A stretch of DNA of 64,000 nt from Pontibacter flavimaris (GCF_001907195.1 NZ_LVWA01000010.1:310001-374000), one strand, 5' to 3'; shown: positions 16,555 through 26,473, counted from the first letter of the stretch. The notes: generated by a model from the sequence alone, not told the origin. A program made the numbers and translations.

Positions 16555-19506
16555 ATGACGGATTATCGGAAGATAAATAACCTCGTTGGCTGGGTCGTGT
16601 TTTTGATCGCGACAGCCGTTTATGTGCTAACACTTGAGCCAACCGCCAGCTTCTGGGACGCCGGCGAGTTTATCGCCTGCTCGTACAAACTGTTGGTGCC
16701 GCACCCTCCGGGGGCTCCTTTTTACCTTTTAATGGGCAGGCTGTTCTCCATGTTCGCCTCCGACGTGACGCAGGTGGCCTGGTGGGTGAACCTGCTCTCG
16801 GCGCTGGCCAGCTCGTTTACCGCCCTCTTCCTGTTCTGGACCATTACCATACTTGCCCGCAAGGTACTCCTGAAAGAGGGCGCTGCCCCAACTAGGGGCA
16901 ATACGTGGCTGATCATGGGCAGCGGTGCCGTGGGAGCCCTGGCCTATACTTTCTCCGACTCGGCCTGGTTCTCGGCGGTAGAGGCAGAAGTGTACGCCAT
17001 GTCGTCGTTCTTTACGGCCATTGTATTCTGGGCCATGCTGCGCTGGGAAGAGAAGGTAGGCGAGGCGCACTCGGACAAGTGGCTTATACTTATTGCGTAC
17101 CTGGTGGGCCTTTCCATCGGCGCTCACCTCCTGAACCTGGTTGCCATCCCGGCGCTGGCCTTTATCTATTACTTCCGACTCTACAAGCCCTCCTTCTGGG
17201 GTGGCGTTGCCGCCTTTGCCATCAGTGCCGTTATCGTGGGAACTATACTTTGGGGCGTTATCCCGGGCCTTCCGTCAGTGGCGGGTTGGTTCGAGGTGCT
17301 GTTTGTGAACGATTTCGGTCTGCCTTTCAGCTCTGGCATCATCTTCTTCCTGGCGCTCTTTGTGGGCGCGCTGGTGTTCGGCATCCGCTATTCCATCCAG
17401 CACAACAACCGCATCCTGAACACGGCCCTGCTCAGCCTGACTTTCGTGCTCATCGGTTACTCCTCCTACATGATGATCCCGATCCGGTCTTCTTACGAGC
17501 CTACCATTGACGAGAACGACCCGGATGATATCATGACCTTTGTCTCTTACCTGAAGCGTGAGCAGTACGGCGACCGTCCGTTGTTGTATGGCCCGCAGTA
17601 CAATGCCCAGCCGATTGCACAGGAGGAAGGCGCGCCCCGCTACGTGAAGGGCAAGGATAAGTACATCAACACCGGGAATAAGGTGGAGCCGGTGTACGAC
17701 TCCAAGGACAAGGTGCTGCTGCCGCGCATTTACAGCGACCAGCCGCAGCATATCGATGCCTACAAGAAATGGGTGGACCTGCGTGAGGGCCAGACGCCTA
17801 CCTTCGGGCAGAACATGAGCTTTTTGGTAAATTACCAGTTGGGCTTTATGTACTGGCGCTACTTCCTGTGGAACTTCGTGGGCCGCGAGAGCGACGTGCA
17901 GAACGCCGGTGTGCTGTGGTTCGGGGATGACGATCCGAATGCGCCGGCCCGCGTGCTGGAGAGCAAGGCCCGCAATACCTTTTTCCTGCTGCCGTTGCTG
18001 ATCGGTATACTGGGCCTGATCTACCATGTGCGCAAGGATGAGAAGGACGCCTTTATCATTGGCCTGCTCTTCTTCTTTACGGGTATGGCCATTGCCCTGT
18101 ACCTGAACCAGCCGCCAACGGAGCCACGCGAGCGGGATTATACTTTTGCCGGTTCTTACTACGCCTTCAGCATCTGGATAGGCCTGGGCGTGCTGGGGCT
18201 GGCGGACCTGCTGGGCAGGGCGCTGAAGAGCACGACCGCCCGTGCCGGCGTGGCCACTGCCATCGGCCTGTTGGTGCCGGGCATTATGGCCGCCGAAGGA
18301 TGGGATGACCATGACCGCTCCGACCGCTACCACTCCGTAGACTCGGCCAAGAACCTACTGGATTCCTGCGCCCCGAACGCCATACTTTTCACGAACGGCG
18401 ATAACGACACCTTCCCGCTGTGGTATGCGCAGGAGGTGGAGGGCTACCGTACCGACGTGCGCGTGGCCGTGCTCAGCTACCTCAACACCGATTGGTACAT
18501 CGACCAGATGATGGACCAGGCGTACCTGTCTGACCCATGGCCGCTGACGCTGGGGATGGCGAACTACCGCCAAGGCACCAACGATTACCTGCCTTACGTG
18601 GAGCGACCGCAGGTGGCCGCCGGCATCGACCTGAAGCAGTACATCGATTTGGTGAAGCAAAACCACCCGGCGTTGCAGGCGCAGTTTGGTTCCGGCACCA
18701 CGCTGCTCACCATGCCGACGCACAACTACTTCCTCAACATCGATAAGCAGAAAGTGGACGGGATGGACATCGTGTCCGCAGACCACGAGGACGAGATCGT
18801 GGACCGCATGCAGTGGACCATCACCAAGTCGCTGCTGGAGAAGAAGCATTTGGTTATACTTGACCTGCTGGCCACCAACAACTGGGAGCGCCCCATCTAC
18901 TTCTCTACCACGGTAAACAGTGCCGATTTTATCGGATTGTCTGACTTCTTCCAGCTGGAGGGCCTGGCGTACCGCATCGTGCCTGTGAAGGCAGGCGAGG
19001 ACGGGGCCGGAAACGTGAACAAAGAGGTGATGTATGAGAACATGATGAAGAAGTTCTCCTTCCGCAACTTCGACCGAGACGACATCTTCTACGACGATAA
19101 CTACTACCGCTTCTCGGCCAACGCGCGCGACAAGTTTGCCACACTGGCGGCCGCCTACCTGGAGGAGGGCGACGACGCCCGCGCCAAGGAAATAGTGGAC
19201 CACAGCTTTAAGGTGCTGCCGCTGGAGACGGTGCCATACGATTACTACACACCGCAGTTCATCCCGATCTATGCGGCGCTCGGTGAAACGGAGAAAGCCA
19301 CCGAACTGCTGGATTACATGGCGCAAGGCTCCCAGAAGGCACTCGACTACTACTTTGCCAAGGGCTCCCTGTTCGACCAGGAGATACAGGTGAACATGGT
19401 GATCCTGCAGCAACTGATAGGGTCGGCCCAGCAGCTTGGCCTCGACGACAAGGCCACGCAACTGGAGCAGCAGTTCAGGCAGTACCTGCAGCGCATGCGC
19501 CGCTAA
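16555..19506 (+). CDS. DUF2723 multi-pass membrane protein, GT-C-like (TMEM260 relative)
   Basis: 983 residues with about 12 membrane helices in the first 600 and a soluble C-terminal part. The start has the family hallmark EPTASFWDAGEFIACSYKL, where the acidic D-x-GE motif on the first loop resembles the catalytic Asp of GT-C glycosyltransferases, followed by VPHPPGAPFYLLMGRLF. The distant human relative TMEM260 is a protein O-mannosyltransferase, so O-glycosylation of exported proteins is a reasonable inference. The C-terminal 120 residues have helical-repeat character (ARAKEIVDHSFKVL, EKATELLDYMA). It is a single-gene unit ended by its own hairpin. Confidence 0.8.
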   Translation: MTDYRKINNLVGWVVFLIATAVYVLTLEPTASFWDAGEFIACSYKLLVPHPPGAPFYLLMGRLFSMFASDVTQVAWWVNLLSALASSFTALFLFWTITILARKVLLKEGAAPTRGNTWLIMGSGAVGALAYTFSDSAWFSAVEAEVYAMSSFFTAIVFWAMLRWEEKVGEAHSDKWLILIAYLVGLSIGAHLLNLVAIPALAFIYYFRLYKPSFWGGVAAFAISAVIVGTILWGVIPGLPSVAGWFEVLFVNDFGLPFSSGIIFFLALFVGALVFGIRYSIQHNNRILNTALLSLTFVLIGYSSYMMIPIRSSYEPTIDENDPDDIMTFVSYLKREQYGDRPLLYGPQYNAQPIAQEEGAPRYVKGKDKYINTGNKVEPVYDSKDKVLLPRIYSDQPQHIDAYKKWVDLREGQTPTFGQNMSFLVNYQLGFMYWRYFLWNFVGRESDVQNAGVLWFGDDDPNAPARVLESKARNTFFLLPLLIGILGLIYHVRKDEKDAFIIGLLFFFTGMAIALYLNQPPTEPRERDYTFAGSYYAFSIWIGLGVLGLADLLGRALKSTTARAGVATAIGLLVPGIMAAEGWDDHDRSDRYHSVDSAKNLLDSCAPNAILFTNGDNDTFPLWYAQEVEGYRTDVRVAVLSYLNTDWYIDQMMDQAYLSDPWPLTLGMANYRQGTNDYLPYVERPQVAAGIDLKQYIDLVKQNHPALQAQFGSGTTLLTMPTHNYFLNIDKQKVDGMDIVSADHEDEIVDRMQWTITKSLLEKKHLVILDLLATNNWERPIYFSTTVNSADFIGLSDFFQLEGLAYRIVPVKAGEDGAGNVNKEVMYENMMKKFSFRNFDRDDIFYDDNYYRFSANARDKFATLAAAYLEEGDDARAKEIVDHSFKVLPLETVPYDYYTPQFIPIYAALGETEKATELLDYMAQGSQKALDYYFAKGSLFDQEIQVNMVILQQLIGSAQQLGLDDKATQLEQQFRQYLQRMRR

Positions 19507-19531
19507 ACAAAATACCGTTTTTAGCAGTACA

Positions 19532-19570
19532 AAAACCCGGGTTGCCCCAGTGCAGTCCGGGTTTTATACT
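19532..19570 (+). terminator. Terminator after the DUF2723 gene
   Basis: Stem AAAACCCGG (19532-19540) with CCGGGTTTT (19557-19565). The T run goes straight into a TATACTT motif. Confidence 0.65.
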
Positions 19571-19602
19571 TAAGGATAGATCATACTTATACTTGCGTAA
19601 AG

Positions 19603-20841
19603 ATGAGGTACTTGTGTTTGTTTATGCTGTGCGTGCTGTGTGGCTGCGGAGGCCGGAGCAGCTACAGCAGTTACAGCAGTCCGGGGCCTGCCCGGGTAAG
19701 GCAGCAGGTGATGCCCGAGATCAGCATGCAGCACGCCTACTACGCCAGCAACGACAGCCTGCACCTGCTGCTGAAATTCGAGGATGTGCGCCAGGTGCTG
19801 GACATTTTGCAGGCGGCCACCTCGTATGAGTATGCGGTAAGGACCGGGCTTTCGGAACGGGACCGGGTGCTGCTGGAGGACTCCGTAAACCTGCCGGACA
19901 GGAGGATAACCGACGTGGAGGGGCAGTTGCACGTGAAACTCTCGCTGCCCGGGCGGGTGGTGCAGGAGCCGAACGTGCTGCACCTGCAGGTATGGCAGGT
20001 GCTGTCGGGGCAGGAGCGGATGGGGGCCGAGTTCAGGGTGCCGCTGAACAGCACGATGCTGCAGAAAGGCTATTTGCTCACTAACGCAGGCACAGGCAAG
20101 CCAGTCTACCAGAACTTCATCACCACCTCCGATAAGCTGCTGGTGCGCTCTTACAGCCCCACCGACAGCGTTATACTTGTAGATCGCTTTGAGCTGGACT
20201 TTATGCCCGCCGCTCCTCCCATGAGCATGAGCAAACCCGACGTGCCGCGCACCATCGCTGTAGCCGAGTCCGACACCCTTGTCGCTTCGGATACGCTCAG
20301 CTTTGAGCGGGAGGGCCTGTACCTGTTTAACCCCGGGTCTGCGTTTGCACGGGGCTTAGTGGTGCTGCCGGGCAAGTACCCGCTCGTCACCAGAGCTGAT
20401 GAACTCATTCCGCCACTCATCTACCTGACTACCTCGCAGGAGCGGGAGGCGCTGTTTAAGGCCCCTGACCCCAAGGCCGCCGTGGATGCGTTCTGGCTGG
20501 AGGTGGGCGGCAACGAAAGCACGGCACGGGAGCTGATCCGGACCTACTACAAGCGCGTGGAGATGGCCAACAAGCTCTACACGGCACACAAGGCCGGCTG
20601 GGCCACCGACAGGGGCATGATCTACATCGTCTACGGGCGTCCCAGCAGCGTGAGCCAGGTGGGCCCCAACATCACCTGGATCTACCGCGAGTCCGACACC
20701 TCGCCGTACATCAAGTTCGTTTTTACCAAAAAAGAGAATAACTTTACCGAAAACTATTATGAGCTGATACGGCGCCGTGAGTACGAAGACAGCTGGTACA
20801 GCTCAGTTGCAAAATGGAGAGCAGGAAAGACAAATTTGTAG
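19603..20841 (+). CDS. GWxTD-domain lipoprotein
   Basis: 412 residues. The signal peptide ends in LCGC with the lipidated Cys at about residue 15. The domain-naming motif is AGWATDRGMIYIVYGRP in the C-terminal third, within the roughly 120-residue GWxTD domain common in Bacteroidota and related phyla. The function of the domain is not established. The last 28 bp overlap rlmB, so the two are translationally linked although their jobs seem unrelated. Confidence 0.8.
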   Translation: MRYLCLFMLCVLCGCGGRSSYSSYSSPGPARVRQQVMPEISMQHAYYASNDSLHLLLKFEDVRQVLDILQAATSYEYAVRTGLSERDRVLLEDSVNLPDRRITDVEGQLHVKLSLPGRVVQEPNVLHLQVWQVLSGQERMGAEFRVPLNSTMLQKGYLLTNAGTGKPVYQNFITTSDKLLVRSYSPTDSVILVDRFELDFMPAAPPMSMSKPDVPRTIAVAESDTLVASDTLSFEREGLYLFNPGSAFARGLVVLPGKYPLVTRADELIPPLIYLTTSQEREALFKAPDPKAAVDAFWLEVGGNESTARELIRTYYKRVEMANKLYTAHKAGWATDRGMIYIVYGRPSSVSQVGPNITWIYRESDTSPYIKFVFTKKENNFTENYYELIRRREYEDSWYSSVAKWRAGKTNL

Positions 20842-21656
20842 GCAACCGCTACGGTGGGCCCCGAACCCCGAAAGAAGACAAGAGCGAGATGATTTTCGGC
20901 TCACGCCCCATCCTGGAGGCGCTGGCGGCCGGAAAGGTACTGGAGAAGATATTCCTGCAGCGCGGAGCCCGCAACCCCACCACCGATGAGATCGTGAAGC
21001 TGGCAAAAGACCGCGAGGTGCCGGTGGTGACAGTGCCCATTGAGAAGCTCAACAACCTGACGCGCAAAAACCACCAGGGCGCCGTGGCCCTGATCTCCCC
21101 GATCTCCTATCAGCCGCTCTCCGAGATCGTGACCTCTCTCTTTGAGCAGGGCAGGAACCCGCTGCTGCTCATACTGGACCGCATAACCGATGTGCGTAAT
21201 TTTGGATCGATCGCCAGAAATGCCGAGTGCATGGGCGTGGACGCGATCGTGATACCGAGCCGTGGCGGCGCCCAGATAAACGCGGACGCCATGAAAACCT
21301 CCGCCGGAGCCCTGAACCTGGTGCCGGTGTGCCGCGAGCCAAACCTGAAGGACACGATGGATTACCTGAAGGATTACGGCTTCCAGATTGTGGCCTGTAC
21401 CGAGAAAACGGAGCACCAGCTAACCGACTTTGCTGTGGACATGGTGGGCCCAACGGCTATACTGATGGGCAGCGAGGAAGACGGCATCTCCCCGGAGTAC
21501 CTCAAGCGCGCCGACGTAAGGCTGCGCATCCCGCTGATGGGCCAGATCGGTTCGCTGAACGTGTCGGTGGCGACGGGCATCATACTTTACGAAGCCATGC
21601 GCCAGCGCCTGAAAGACAGCGGCTACTCCAGCCTGAACAAGCTGGAACCCATGTAA
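20814..21656 (+). CDS. rlmB: 23S rRNA (guanosine-2'-O)-methyltransferase, RlmB/TrmH family
   Basis: 280 residues of SPOUT-class RNA methyltransferase. An N-terminal substrate-binding domain (MIFGSRPILEALAAGKVLEKIF) precedes the catalytic knot with motif 1 DRITDVRNFGSIARNAECMG, motif 2 LMGSEEDGISPE, and motif 3 IPLMGQIGSLNVSVATGI. RlmB methylates G2251 of 23S rRNA in E. coli. The first ATG adds about 25 basic residues before the conserved MIFG and overlaps the upstream gene; the start could be at MIFG. Confidence 0.88.
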   Translation: MESRKDKFVGNRYGGPRTPKEDKSEMIFGSRPILEALAAGKVLEKIFLQRGARNPTTDEIVKLAKDREVPVVTVPIEKLNNLTRKNHQGAVALISPISYQPLSEIVTSLFEQGRNPLLLILDRITDVRNFGSIARNAECMGVDAIVIPSRGGAQINADAMKTSAGALNLVPVCREPNLKDTMDYLKDYGFQIVACTEKTEHQLTDFAVDMVGPTAILMGSEEDGISPEYLKRADVRLRIPLMGQIGSLNVSVATGIILYEAMRQRLKDSGYSSLNKLEPM

Positions 21657-22039
21657 TTTCAGACAGAGGAGTTTTTGCCGGAGGGCAGAGAAGATGCAGG
21701 CATGAGTTTTATACTTTGCCCTGTTTCATACTTTTTCCATTTCACAAACGAACCCCAGTTTGAGCGTAGCGGGAATTGGTGGTTGGATATGGAGCTAGTT
21801 TGTAACCGGCGTTATCTCAATCCATACTTTCGCCGGCTGAGAGCTGGCCTCATCGAAAGCCACAGGTTGCAAACGTGCGGCATAAACGGGGATTTTATCC
21901 AGGGATGAAAACTGAAAGTATAAAGTATACTTTTGTACCCGGTCGGTTTTAAGTATAGGAGGCACCGGGACACCGGGCGGAAGTATAAACTACCCGCAAC
22001 AAAGTATAAACCGGAGTCGGAAAGTATAAAGCAAGTATA
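21657..22039. repeat. Intergenic stretch crowded with AAGTATA motifs
   Basis: No credible gene. The interval 21910-22040 holds seven AAGTATA and one TATACTT, several as AAGTATAAA. It lies between the ends of two convergent genes, so promoter function is unlikely. A 77-codon frame at 21675 has no family features and is rejected. Confidence 0.7.
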
Positions 22040-22083
22040 AAAATAAAAGGAAGCGGGGTATATACCCCGCTTCCTTTTATTTT
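22040..22083. terminator. Bidirectional terminator between rlmB and manC
   Basis: A perfect 44-bp palindrome centred on GGGGTATATACCCC, with AAAATAAAAGG / CCTTTTATTTT arms. It serves both convergent genes. Confidence 0.8.
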
Positions 22084-22105
22084 TTCAGGAGTTCTCTTGC
22101 CGGGC

Positions 22106-23182
22106 TTAGATATAGTCAGCGCCTTTCTTGGATTTGGCGTCGGCAACAAACTCCTTCACCTTCTGCTCCTCATCCTTGCGGCAGATCATCAGCACGTTGT
22201 CGTACTCCGCCACGATGAAGTCTTCAAGCCCCTGCAGTACTACCAGGCGGTCTTTTGGCGTTTTTACGATGCAGTCCTTGGTGTCGTAGAGCATCACATC
22301 GCCATCGATCACGTTGCCGTTCTCGTCCTTCCTGTTTATGGTATAAAGTGAGTTCCAGGTGCCCAGGTCAGACCACCCCATGTCGGCCAGCAGCACGTAC
22401 ACGTTGTCCACCTTCTCCATAATGCCATAGTCTATCGACACGTTGCGGCACTGCGAGTAGGCCCTTGTGATAAAGTTCTGCTCCTGCGCCGTATTGTAGG
22501 TGTTAACGCCTTCCTCAAACACCTCCGAAACCTCGGGCAGGTACTGGTGGAAGGCCCTCAGGATGCTCTGCACGTTCCAGATAAAGATGCCCGAGTTCCA
22601 CACAAAGTCGCCGCTGTCGAGGAACATCTGCGCCAGCTCCAGGTTGGGCTTCTCGGTAAAGGTCTTCACCTTTTTGATCTTCGAGTTCTCCTCGTCGATG
22701 TACTGGATATAGCCAAAACCGGTATCGGGGCGGCTTGGGGTGATGCCCAGCGTGATCAGCACATCATCCTTGGCGGCGGCCTCCAGGGCGTCTTTCACCA
22801 CGTCGGTAAACACGTCCTGCTTCAGCACCACGTGGTCAGAGGGGGTAACCACCAGGTTCGCCTCCGGGTTCAGCTGCGCGATCTTGTAAGAGGCGTAAGC
22901 AATGCAGGGGGCGGTGTTGCGGCCGACCGGCTCCAGCAGGATCTGGTTATCGGACAGCTGCGGCAGCTGCTCCTTCACCAGGGCCTCGTAGTCCTTGTTG
23001 GTGACCACGAAGAGGTTTTCCGGAGGGCATACGTCAGCGAAGCGCTGTGCCGTGGTCTGCAGCATACTTTGGCCGGTTCCCAGCACATCGTGAAACTGCT
23101 TAGGGTAATTGGTGCGGCTGAAAGGCCAGAAACGGCTTCCGATGCCGCCGGCCATGATCACCACATAGGTGTTGTTATCCAT
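22106..23182 (-). CDS. manC: Mannose-1-phosphate guanylyltransferase
   Basis: A 358-residue nucleotidyltransferase with the pyrophosphorylase signature MAGGIGSRFWPFSRTNYPKQF at the N-terminus, the PSDHVV motif, and FTEKPN. It makes GDP-mannose for surface polysaccharides and possibly for glycoproteins. It is the short form without the C-terminal phosphomannose isomerase domain seen in many ManC proteins. The gene is 2 bp downstream of kdsD, so a sugar-nucleotide operon is likely. Confidence 0.88.
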   Translation of the reverse strand: MDNNTYVVIMAGGIGSRFWPFSRTNYPKQFHDVLGTGQSMLQTTAQRFADVCPPENLFVVTNKDYEALVKEQLPQLSDNQILLEPVGRNTAPCIAYASYKIAQLNPEANLVVTPSDHVVLKQDVFTDVVKDALEAAAKDDVLITLGITPSRPDTGFGYIQYIDEENSKIKKVKTFTEKPNLELAQMFLDSGDFVWNSGIFIWNVQSILRAFHQYLPEVSEVFEEGVNTYNTAQEQNFITRAYSQCRNVSIDYGIMEKVDNVYVLLADMGWSDLGTWNSLYTINRKDENGNVIDGDVMLYDTKDCIVKTPKDRLVVLQGLEDFIVAEYDNVLMICRKDEEQKVKEFVADAKSKKGADYI

Positions 23183-23184
23183 GT

Positions 23185-24156
23185 CTATACAAGTCCTTCT
23201 TTAAGTAGGTCGTGGAGGTGAATAAAGCCCTCGAATTTACCTGATTTTGTGACAATGAGTTGCGTTATACTTTTCGCCTGCATAATGGCCATAGCCTCAG
23301 CGGCATAGCTTTCCGGTTCAATGGTGAGCGGCGACGGCGTCATGATGTCCGTGGCGGTGATGTTCTCCACCTTTTCATACTTGTTCAGCATGCGGCGCAG
23401 GTCACCGTCGGTAATAATGCCCACCAGCTCAGCAGAGCCATTTTTAACTACTGCGGTGGCTCCCAGGCGCTTAGACGATATCTCGATAATAATCTCCCGG
23501 AGCGTAGCGTTCTCCTTTACGCGGGGCGCCTCATTTTGGGTATAAATATCTTCTACCTTCAGGTAAAGTCGCTTGCCCAGCGCGCCGCCCGGGTGCAGAA
23601 CGGCAAAGTCGGAGCTGCTGAAGCCGCGCGCCTCCAGCAAGCTAACGGCCAGCGCGTCGCCCAGGGCCAGGGCCGCCGTGGTGCTGGTGGTAGGGGCCAG
23701 GTTATGCGGGCAGGCCTCGCGCTCCACGTTGGCGTTAAGTATAAAATCGGCGCTCTGGGCCAGGTAAGAATCCGTGCTGCTAACAAGGGCTGCCAGCTTA
23801 GAACCTTTCCGCTTTAGCAGCGGTACAAGTACCTTAATTTCAGGGGTATTGCCGCTTTTGGAGATGCAGATCACGAAATCCTCCGGCTGAATCATGCCCA
23901 AATCGCCATGGATGGCGTCGGCGGCGTGCATAAACAAGGCCGGGGTGCCGGTGGAGTTTAAGGTTGCTACGATTTTTTGGGCTATATTAGCACTTTTACC
24001 GATACCGGTTACCACCACGCGCCCCTTGATCTGCAGAATGGCTTGGACGCACTCTTCAAAGTTTTCGTCGATAAATTCTGCCAGTCTGGCGATTGCCTCG
24101 GCCTCGGCGATTAATACTTTTTTTGCGGTAAGCGCTATATTATTAGGGAGATTCAA
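23185..24156 (-). CDS. kdsD: Arabinose-5-phosphate isomerase, KpsF/GutQ family
   Basis: 323 residues: a SIS sugar-isomerase domain (residues about 30-165, with VVVTGIGKSANIAQKI and ISKSGNTPEI), then two CBS domains (TATDIMTPSPLTIEPESYA in the second). It converts ribulose-5-phosphate to arabinose-5-phosphate, the first step toward Kdo for lipopolysaccharide. It is followed at once by manC. Divergent from recQ across about 66 bp. Confidence 0.85.
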   Translation of the reverse strand: MNLPNNIALTAKKVLIAEAEAIARLAEFIDENFEECVQAILQIKGRVVVTGIGKSANIAQKIVATLNSTGTPALFMHAADAIHGDLGMIQPEDFVICISKSGNTPEIKVLVPLLKRKGSKLAALVSSTDSYLAQSADFILNANVEREACPHNLAPTTSTTAALALGDALAVSLLEARGFSSSDFAVLHPGGALGKRLYLKVEDIYTQNEAPRVKENATLREIIIEISSKRLGATAVVKNGSAELVGIITDGDLRRMLNKYEKVENITATDIMTPSPLTIEPESYAAEAMAIMQAKSITQLIVTKSGKFEGFIHLHDLLKEGLV

Positions 24157-24222
24157 GTTAAATTTGTGTTAGGGCACTTTTTTGGAGTGCGTTGCGACAA
24201 GATTAAATTTTTGCAAGATTAC

Positions 24223-26403
24223 ATGTCTATTCAACAAGAGGTAAATCTCAAGAACAAATTAAAAGAAGTTTTTGGGTATAATCAATTCAGGGGGAATCAG
24301 GAGCTGATAATAAACAACATTATCAACGGGAAGAACACCTTTGTGATTATGCCTACGGGCGCGGGCAAGTCGTTGTGCTACCAACTGCCTGCCCTTTCTT
24401 TGCCGGGCACCGCCATCGTTATCTCGCCGCTGATCGCGCTGATGAAGAACCAGGTGGACCAGCTCAATGCCTTCGGGGTGAATGCGCAGTTCCTGAACTC
24501 CACGCTTTCTAAAGCCGAGATGAACAAGGTGAAGAGGGAGACGCTGGCCGGGGAGGTGAAACTGCTGTATGTGGCGCCGGAGTCGCTGACGAAGGAGGAG
24601 ACAGTGGAGTTTCTGCGCGCCTCCAATATTTCTTTTGTTGCCATAGACGAAGCACACTGCATCTCGGAGTGGGGCCATGACTTCCGCCCGGAGTACCGCC
24701 GCATCCGGGGCATCATCGACCAGATCGGTGACCTGCCCATCATCGCGCTCACGGCCACGGCCACGCCTAAAGTACAGCTCGACATCCAGCGCAACCTGCA
24801 GATGGACGAGGCCTCGGTGTTTAAGTCTTCCTTTAACCGCACTAACCTCTACTACGAAGTGCGCCCGAAGCATAACACCAAGAAGCAGCTGATCCAGTAC
24901 GTGAAGAAGCATAAGGGCAAGAGCGGCATTGTGTACTGCCTGAGCCGAAAGAAGGTGGAGGAGATAGCGGAGTTGCTGAAGGTAAACGACGTGAAAGCGC
25001 TGCCATACCACGCCGGCCTCGACGCCAGCATCCGCATGGCCAACCAGGACGCCTTCCTGAGCGAGGAGGCCGACGTGATCGTGGCCACCATCGCCTTCGG
25101 CATGGGCATCGATAAGCCGGACGTGCGCTTTGTGATCCACTACGACACGCCCAAGTCCATTGAGGGCTACTACCAGGAGACGGGCCGCGCCGGCCGCGAT
25201 GGGCTGGAGGGCAACTGCATCATGTTCTACAGCTACGACGACATCGTGAAGCTGGAGAAGTTCAACAAAGACAAGCCCGTAACCGAGCGCGATAACTCCA
25301 AGCTGCTGCTGCAGGAGATGGCCGCCTACGCCGACTCGGCCGTGTGCCGCCGCAAGCAGCTGCTGCACTACTTCGGGGAGACCTTTGAGAAGGATTGCGG
25401 CTTCTGCGACAACTGCCTGCACCCGAAAGAGCGTTTTGAGGCGCAGGGGGAGGTGCAGCTGGCCCTGAAAGCCGTGCAGCAGACCGGGCAGCGCTTCAGC
25501 ATCGAACATATCACGCATGTGCTCACGGGCCTGCGCAATCAGTATGTAACCAGCTACGACCACGATAAACTCGGGGTGTTTGCCGCCGGCAAGGAGCAGG
25601 ACGCACAGTTCTGGAGCTCCGTGTTGCGGCAAGTGCTGCTGTCGGAGTACCTGGAGAAGGACATTGACAGCTTTGGCGTGATCAAGCTGACGCAGAAAGG
25701 CGAGGAGTACATTGAGAACCCGCAGCCCATACAGCTCACCAAGGACCACAACTACGACCAGGAGGTGAAGGAGGACGAGGAGAAGGAGGAGGCGCAGGCC
25801 TCGGCCGGCCACGACGAGGTGCTCTTCGACATGCTCAAGAACCTGCGCAAGAAACTGGCCAAGGAAAAAGGCCTGCCGCCCTACGTGCTGTTCCAGGACC
25901 CGTCGCTGAAGGAAATGGCCACCGTTTACCCCACCACCCGCGACGAACTGGCCCACATTGCCGGCGTGGGCATGGGCAAGGTGCAGAAGTTCGGCAAGCC
26001 GTTCCTGGACATGATCACCAAGTATGTGGATGAGAATGACATCGTGACAGCCTCCGACGTGGTGGTGAAGACCACGGTGAACAAGTCTAAGATCAAGATC
26101 TACATCATCCAGCAGATAGACAAGAAGGTGGACCTGGAGGAGATTGCCGTTGCCAAGGACCTGACGATGCCGGAACTGATCGAGGAGATAGAGCACATCT
26201 GCTACTCCGGCACCAAGCTCAACCTGAACTACTACATCAACAATATTCTGGACGATGAGCGCCAGGAGGAGGTGTACGACTACTTCATGAACGCGAGCAC
26301 CGACAACATCGCCGTGGCCGTGAGGGAGCTCGGAACCGATGACTACACCGAGGAAGACCTGCGGCTGATGCGCATCAAGTTCCTGAGCGAATACGCCAAC
26401 TAA
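24223..26403 (+). CDS. recQ: ATP-dependent DNA helicase RecQ
   Basis: 726 residues. Motifs: FRGNQELIINNIINGKNTF, Walker A MPTGAGKSLCYQLPAL, DEAH box AIDEAHCISEWGHDFRPEY, motif VI QETGRAGRDG, the zinc-binding Cys set (CRRKQLLHYF ... CGFCDNC), a winged-helix RQC region, and an HRDC domain (residues about 545-615, LRKKLAKEKGLPPYVLF). About 110 residues of helical sequence follow the HRDC. A 3'-to-5' helicase in recombination repair. The frame is open from 24166, but the ATG at 24223 (MSIQQEV) fits the family. Confidence 0.93.
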   Translation: MSIQQEVNLKNKLKEVFGYNQFRGNQELIINNIINGKNTFVIMPTGAGKSLCYQLPALSLPGTAIVISPLIALMKNQVDQLNAFGVNAQFLNSTLSKAEMNKVKRETLAGEVKLLYVAPESLTKEETVEFLRASNISFVAIDEAHCISEWGHDFRPEYRRIRGIIDQIGDLPIIALTATATPKVQLDIQRNLQMDEASVFKSSFNRTNLYYEVRPKHNTKKQLIQYVKKHKGKSGIVYCLSRKKVEEIAELLKVNDVKALPYHAGLDASIRMANQDAFLSEEADVIVATIAFGMGIDKPDVRFVIHYDTPKSIEGYYQETGRAGRDGLEGNCIMFYSYDDIVKLEKFNKDKPVTERDNSKLLLQEMAAYADSAVCRRKQLLHYFGETFEKDCGFCDNCLHPKERFEAQGEVQLALKAVQQTGQRFSIEHITHVLTGLRNQYVTSYDHDKLGVFAAGKEQDAQFWSSVLRQVLLSEYLEKDIDSFGVIKLTQKGEEYIENPQPIQLTKDHNYDQEVKEDEEKEEAQASAGHDEVLFDMLKNLRKKLAKEKGLPPYVLFQDPSLKEMATVYPTTRDELAHIAGVGMGKVQKFGKPFLDMITKYVDENDIVTASDVVVKTTVNKSKIKIYIIQQIDKKVDLEEIAVAKDLTMPELIEEIEHICYSGTKLNLNYYINNILDDERQEEVYDYFMNASTDNIAVAVRELGTDDYTEEDLRLMRIKFLSEYAN

Positions 26404-26444
26404 TTGCGGATAGCTACTTGTTGTTCGGCATAAAGTATAAAGGA

Positions 26445-26473
26445 GACCGTTGTATGCGTACAGCGGTCTTTTT
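26445..26473 (+). terminator. Terminator after recQ
   Basis: Stem GACCGTTGTA with TACAGCGGTC (one G-T pair) and a T5 run, 42 bp past the stop. Confidence 0.7.

Noticed and set aside
17275..19461. Two long frames opposite the DUF2723 gene
   Set aside because: Antisense by-products of a GC-rich membrane-protein gene; no family features.
21675..21908. 77-codon frame after rlmB
   Set aside because: Lies in motif-rich intergenic DNA between convergent genes with no family features.
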